DNA from: Bacteroidales bacterium
GTDB lineage: Bacteria > Bacteroidota > Bacteroidia > Bacteroidales > WRGA01
Direction of reading: 5' to 3'
Assembly: GCA_031279795.1 (NCBI GenBank)
Contig: JAITHZ010000159.1
Coordinates: 1-26,646, forward strand
Length of the DNA stretch: 26,646 nt
Below are positions 23,971 to 26,646 of this stretch, in pieces. The first letter of the stretch is position 1. Each line of letters starts with the position of its first letter. The notes under the pieces were generated by a model. The model saw only the letters and a list, made by a program, of their open reading frames with translations, made no database searches and was not told where the DNA came from. Position numbers and translations under genes: made by a program.

Positions 23971-24501
23971 TTACTTGAAAAATGAAAAGTTCACGCTGCC
24001 GTAAATTCGTTGATGAAAGAAGTGCGGATGAGTTTTAAATGAATAACTATCAGGATGTTCGAGGATGAACATTCCATTTTCTTTCACTAATTTTCTGTCG
24101 AAAATGAGGTTTGGCAAATCGGGCAAATCGGGCAAGTTGTATGGCGGGTCGGCAAATATCAAATCGAACTGGAGGTTTGCAGCAATTAGCCAGGTCAGTA
24201 CGTCCCCTTTGACAGGCGTCAGGTTTTGGGCATTCAACATAGCGGCAACTTTTCGAATAAAAGCGAAATGAACGCTGTCTTTTTCGATACAAACAACCTT
24301 CGGACAGCCACGCGATAGAAATTCAAAAGCGATACTGCCTGTACCGGAAAACAAGTCAAGCGCTTCCGTCGTTTCCCAGTTCAAGTAATTTTGAAGCACG
24401 TTAAAGAGATTTTCTTTGGCAAAATCCGTTGTTGGTCGTGCATTGAAATTTTTGGGAATATGAAATCGTCTTCTTCCGTATATACCGCTTATTATACGCA
24501 C
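23971..24501 (-). CDS. rsmD: 16S rRNA (guanine(966)-N2)-methyltransferase RsmD
   Basis: 176 residues from a GTG start at 24501, chosen because the conserved N-terminus 'MRIISGIYGRRRFHIP' begins there. Class I methyltransferase with SAM motif 'LDLFSGTGSIAFEFLSRG' (48-65), the RsmD pattern 'RPTTDFAKENLFNVL' (22-36) and the N-methyltransferase motif 'DPPY' (118-121). RsmD methylates G966 of 16S rRNA in the assembled small subunit. Directly after the motif is a small proline-leucine insertion (LPDLPDLPNL) encoded by a 9-base direct repeat (GGGCAAATC, 4118-type pattern on the plus strand near 24120). It follows the DUF3822 gene by 11 bases, a pairing common in Bacteroidales. Confidence 0.95.
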   Translation of the reverse strand: MRIISGIYGRRRFHIPKNFNARPTTDFAKENLFNVLQNYLNWETTEALDLFSGTGSIAFEFLSRGCPKVVCIEKDSVHFAFIRKVAAMLNAQNLTPVKGDVLTWLIAANLQFDLIFADPPYNLPDLPDLPNLIFDRKLVKENGMFILEHPDSYSFKTHPHFFHQRIYGSVNFSFFK

Positions 24502-24512
24502 CTTATGTCAAT

Positions 24513-25328
24513 TTATTGTGCGTTAACCGCAAGGTAAGACTGTATATCAAATGGAAGCAAGATAGAATCTTTGCTGTAATAGAGGTCATTTTCCGGGACC
24601 ACATTCGCGATAAATCGGGAAAGGACAGTGATTAATTCCGCTTTTCTGTCCGGCAGTCCAGCGATGTGCAGTCCGTCTTTCAGGGGATCGAATTTCATTC
24701 TTTCCCACAGATTCAGAATAAAATAAGCCGCGTCATTTGTGTCAGTGCAAGGGAATGTATTTACAACCTCAATTCGGTTTTCGTTGAAGCAAAACACGCT
24801 GATTTCCGTATTGTTGACATGTAAATATACCCGTCCTTTTTCGCCCAGAACTTTCTGGTTTGCAAAATACTGCAACATGGGTGAAATATAATGTACATAT
24901 TCGGCAAAAGGAAACGTTCGTTGAAGGAAATTATATGTATCAAGAGGCAAGCCAAAAATGTTTTCCAGGCCGCAAGCCGCAACAGAATCAACCAGCGTCT
25001 TTTTGTTCTGAGTATCTTCAAAGTTAAACTGAAGGAACGATTTTTTATCCTCTGTATTTCCGGTAGCAAATGGCGCTGGGAGTAATGTAAACAAGCCGTT
25101 TACAATCATAATTTTGATATTTTTATAATTGAAAGACAGCAGGTTGTTAGAAAAAACAGCTTCTTTCAGGCTTTCGACGTATGGCGAAGTTTTGGCAATT
25201 CCTATTTCCTCGTAATGGCCGTCAGTCGGCGATTCTTGTGAATACACATAAAAAGAAGCCTCGCTCTGGCGTTGCAGCCTGAGTAGCAAATGATACTGTT
25301 TTGATTGATTGAAATCTATTTTATCCAT
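24513..25328 (-). CDS. DUF3822 family protein
   Basis: 271 residues starting MDKIDFNQSKQYHLLLRLQ. The protein has the ASKHA-like layout of DUF3822: an N-terminal strand-rich half, 'LPLDTYNFLQRTFPFAEYVH', 'GRVYLHVNNTEISVFCFNEN' and 'ILNLWERMKFDPLKDGLHIA'. Members are found in Bacteroidetes just upstream of rsmD, as here (11-base gap), and have no established function known to me. The start codon is only 3 bases from the end of an 11-unit heptamer repeat, which therefore occupies the position of the ribosome binding region. Probably co-transcribed with rsmD and with the small gene upstream. Confidence 0.85.
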   Translation of the reverse strand: MDKIDFNQSKQYHLLLRLQRQSEASFYVYSQESPTDGHYEEIGIAKTSPYVESLKEAVFSNNLLSFNYKNIKIMIVNGLFTLLPAPFATGNTEDKKSFLQFNFEDTQNKKTLVDSVAACGLENIFGLPLDTYNFLQRTFPFAEYVHYISPMLQYFANQKVLGEKGRVYLHVNNTEISVFCFNENRIEVVNTFPCTDTNDAAYFILNLWERMKFDPLKDGLHIAGLPDRKAELITVLSRFIANVVPENDLYYSKDSILLPFDIQSYLAVNAQ

Positions 25329-25331
25329 ATT

Positions 25332-25408
25332 TTAATTCTTAATTCTTAATTCCTAATTCCTAATTCTTAATTCCTAATTCTTAATTCCTAATTCTTAATT
25401 CCTAATTC
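25332..25408. repeat. Heptamer tandem repeat x11 (TTAATTC / CTAATTC)
   Basis: Eleven uninterrupted 7-base units, mixing TTAATTC and CTAATTC. There is no inverted arm, unlike the repeats at 6557 and 11000. It fills the 66-base gap between the DUF3822 start (25328) and the stop of the upstream gene (25395), and extends into that gene's last codons. Confidence 0.95.
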
Positions 25409-25862
25409 TTAAGCCAGGGTATTTTCCTGTCTGCAAAGCCTCCTTTTCGATGCGAGAAATTTCGTTGGCATTTAATCCAGACAAATAAGCTGAAAAAGGG
25501 GCTTTTATTTCTAATGAAATTTCTGTTTCATTAGAAGCAGAAGTACTTTCACCTGTTTGCATAACAAATTTTGTCATTGGCGAAAACGGAATAAAAGTCA
25601 GAGAATCCGACGCACAATGGATATTAACCTGATTATCATTAATAAATGAAACAAGTTCATCAAAATTGGCTGCATAGACACCTTTTTTTTCATAAAAAAA
25701 GGATTGCGCATTTTTGATGCACTCCATGCGTTGATTGACAACACGTTCACGCATTTTTCGTTCAGTTGAAAAATGCAATGACTGGTAAACGCTATTTACA
25801 CATAAACCTGTGACGATGATTGCCGCAAGTATCAATAAAAATTTTATTCCTGTCGTATGCAT
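25395..25862 (-). CDS. Small membrane-anchored protein of unknown function
   Basis: 155 residues. One N-terminal transmembrane segment (7-25, 'KFLLILAAIIVTGLCVNSVY') is followed by a charged helix ('FSTERKMRERVVNQRMECIK') and a soluble domain containing 'FFYEKKGVYAANFDELVSFI', a layout reminiscent of pilin-like or pseudopilin proteins but without a prepilin peptidase site that I can see. The last residues (LRIRN) are encoded by the heptamer repeat, so the original C-terminus after 'KYPG' may have been lost or replaced. A -7 element lies just upstream at 25873-25881. The gene is upstream of DUF3822 and rsmD on the same strand. I do not recognise a function. Confidence 0.75.
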   Translation of the reverse strand: MHTTGIKFLLILAAIIVTGLCVNSVYQSLHFSTERKMRERVVNQRMECIKNAQSFFYEKKGVYAANFDELVSFINDNQVNIHCASDSLTFIPFSPMTKFVMQTGESTSASNETEISLEIKAPFSAYLSGLNANEISRIEKEALQTGKYPGLRIRN

Positions 25863-25872
25863 AATTTCGTAT

Positions 25873-25881
25873 GCAAATTTA
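25873..25881 (-). promoter_or_regulatory. Bacteroidetes -7 promoter element upstream of the small membrane protein
   Basis: Minus strand TAAATTTGC is an exact TAnnTTTG match. It is 10 bases before the ATG at 25862, implying a very short leader. No -33 element is evident; it lies in the 48-base gap after the phospho-sugar mutase gene. Confidence 0.4.
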
Positions 25882-25910
25882 CGATAGAAGAATGCGGATT
25901 TCTATTTTCA

Positions 25911-26646
25911 TCAGATTCCCAACGATGCTTTCAGGGCTTCTATCTTTGCATTGGCTTTGTTTTCAGCCTCCTGCAAGCTATTTTTATCTTTCAGTTCACC
26001 GGAAACTTCTACATAAAATTTAATTTTGGGTTCGGTTCCCGAAGGACGAATAGAAACTTTTGTTCCATCTTCCGTAAAATATTGCAATACATTGGAAGTG
26101 GTGGGCATATCCAAGATTATCCTTTCGTTTTCGAGGAAATCTGTTCCGGTCAATGTAGAGAAGTCCTTGATTAATATTACTTTCGAACCGGCGATTTCCT
26201 TAATTGGGTTGTTTCGGAAATTTGTCATCATCGCATCAATTTCTTCGGCGCCTGATTTTCCTTTTTTTACAACAGAAATGCCTTTTTCTTTCGAAAATCC
26301 GTATTCGACGTAAATATCCAGCAAGAAATCATAGAGAGTTTTGTTCCGGTCTTTTAGCCATGCGGCAATTTCGGCCATTAAAGCGCAGGAAGAAACAGCG
26401 TCTTTGTCGCGCACAAAATCTTCGGGCAGAAAACCATAACTTTCCTCTCCGCCTCCGATATATGTTTTCTTTCCTTCGTTTTCGCGCATGACAGCGGCAA
26501 TCCATTTAAAGCCCGTATAACAGTCGAAATATTCGATGCAGTTCTTTTTGGCAATTTTGGCGATGAGTTCTGTCGTTACAATTGTTTTTACGATATACTC
26601 GTCACCTTTAATTTTTCCTTTTTCTTTCCATTGACTGATAAGGTAA
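25911..26646 (-). CDS. Phospho-sugar mutase (phosphoglucomutase/phosphomannomutase family), C-terminal part
   Basis: 245 codons visible, open to the right edge; the N-terminal part with the catalytic phosphoserine lies outside the window. Visible motifs: 'DCYTGFKWIAAVM', the sugar-binding loop 'GGGEESYGF' and the C-terminal phosphate-binding loop 'IRPSGTEPKIKFYVEV'. The frame continues upstream of the internal ATG at 26489 with good family residues, so that ATG is not the start. The enzymes of this type (alpha-D-phosphohexomutase superfamily, PgcA-like length class in Bacteroidetes) interconvert glucose/mannose 1- and 6-phosphates in the cytosol, feeding glycolysis and sugar-nucleotide synthesis. 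Substrate preference cannot be decided from this part. Confidence 0.93.
   Translation of the reverse strand, partial: YLISQWKEKGKIKGDEYIVKTIVTTELIAKIAKKNCIEYFDCYTGFKWIAAVMRENEGKKTYIGGGEESYGFLPEDFVRDKDAVSSCALMAEIAAWLKDRNKTLYDFLLDIYVEYGFSKEKGISVVKKGKSGAEEIDAMMTNFRNNPIKEIAGSKVILIKDFSTLTGTDFLENERIILDMPTTSNVLQYFTEDGTKVSIRPSGTEPKIKFYVEVSGELKDKNSLQEAENKANAKIEALKASLGI

Overview
The window reads as a chromosomal segment of an anaerobic-type Bacteroidota, most likely order Bacteroidales. The grounds are an AraC-type hybrid two-component ('Reg_prop') sensor, a DUF3822-rsmD pair, a short NfeD, GH105/GH43/GH128 carbohydrate enzymes, several secreted proteins with sorting-type C-termini resembling type IX secretion (T9SS) signals, and several gene upstream regions carrying the Bacteroidetes -7 element TAnnTTTG rather than E. 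coli-type promoters. Genus cannot be fixed from sequence alone.

Layout. 1-2548 (minus, runs off the left edge): sensor half of a hybrid two-component regulator with a beta-propeller periplasmic domain. 2605-3990 (minus): dnaA. 3991-4717: AT-rich divergent intergenic region with two palindromes. 4718-5188 (plus): NfeD-like membrane protein. 5390-6565 (plus): GH105 lipoprotein. It converges, across a perfect 28-bp inverted repeat, on a long minus-strand cluster. In transcription order (right to left) that cluster is: CBM-like secreted protein (23794-22853), GH128-like hydrolase (22826-19986), LamG/CBM secreted protein (19930-18209), GH43 (18183-16492), DUF6057 membrane protein (16472-14658), heme-motif PD40 lipoprotein (14620-13070), CotH-kinase/trefoil protein (13032-11023), a 0.78-kb repeat-filled gap, and a 1204-residue trefoil/FIVAR protein (10242-6628). 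From 23971 to the right edge lie housekeeping-type genes on the minus strand: rsmD, a DUF3822 protein, a small membrane-anchored protein and the 3' part of a phospho-sugar mutase.

How they may work together (inference). The first seven cluster genes have gaps of only 19-55 bases and look like one operon behind a single promoter near 23830. They combine enzymes expected to act on beta-1,3-linked glycans (GH128; GH43 resembling exo-beta-1,3-galactanases) with carbohydrate-binding proteins, a c-type-heme propeller lipoprotein, a multi-pass membrane protein and a CotH kinase. No SusC/SusD pair is present, so this is not a classical PUL.

The most unusual feature is the repeat content. Heptanucleotide tandem repeats (AATTACG, AATTAGG/AATTAAG, TTTTTGA, AGAGTTG-like) sit at gene boundaries and contain the stop codons of at least five genes, in two cases apparently supplying the C-terminal residues of the protein. 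A 21/22-bp array of GC-rich palindromes, many of which look like intrinsic terminators on the minus strand, separates the CotH gene from the FIVAR gene.
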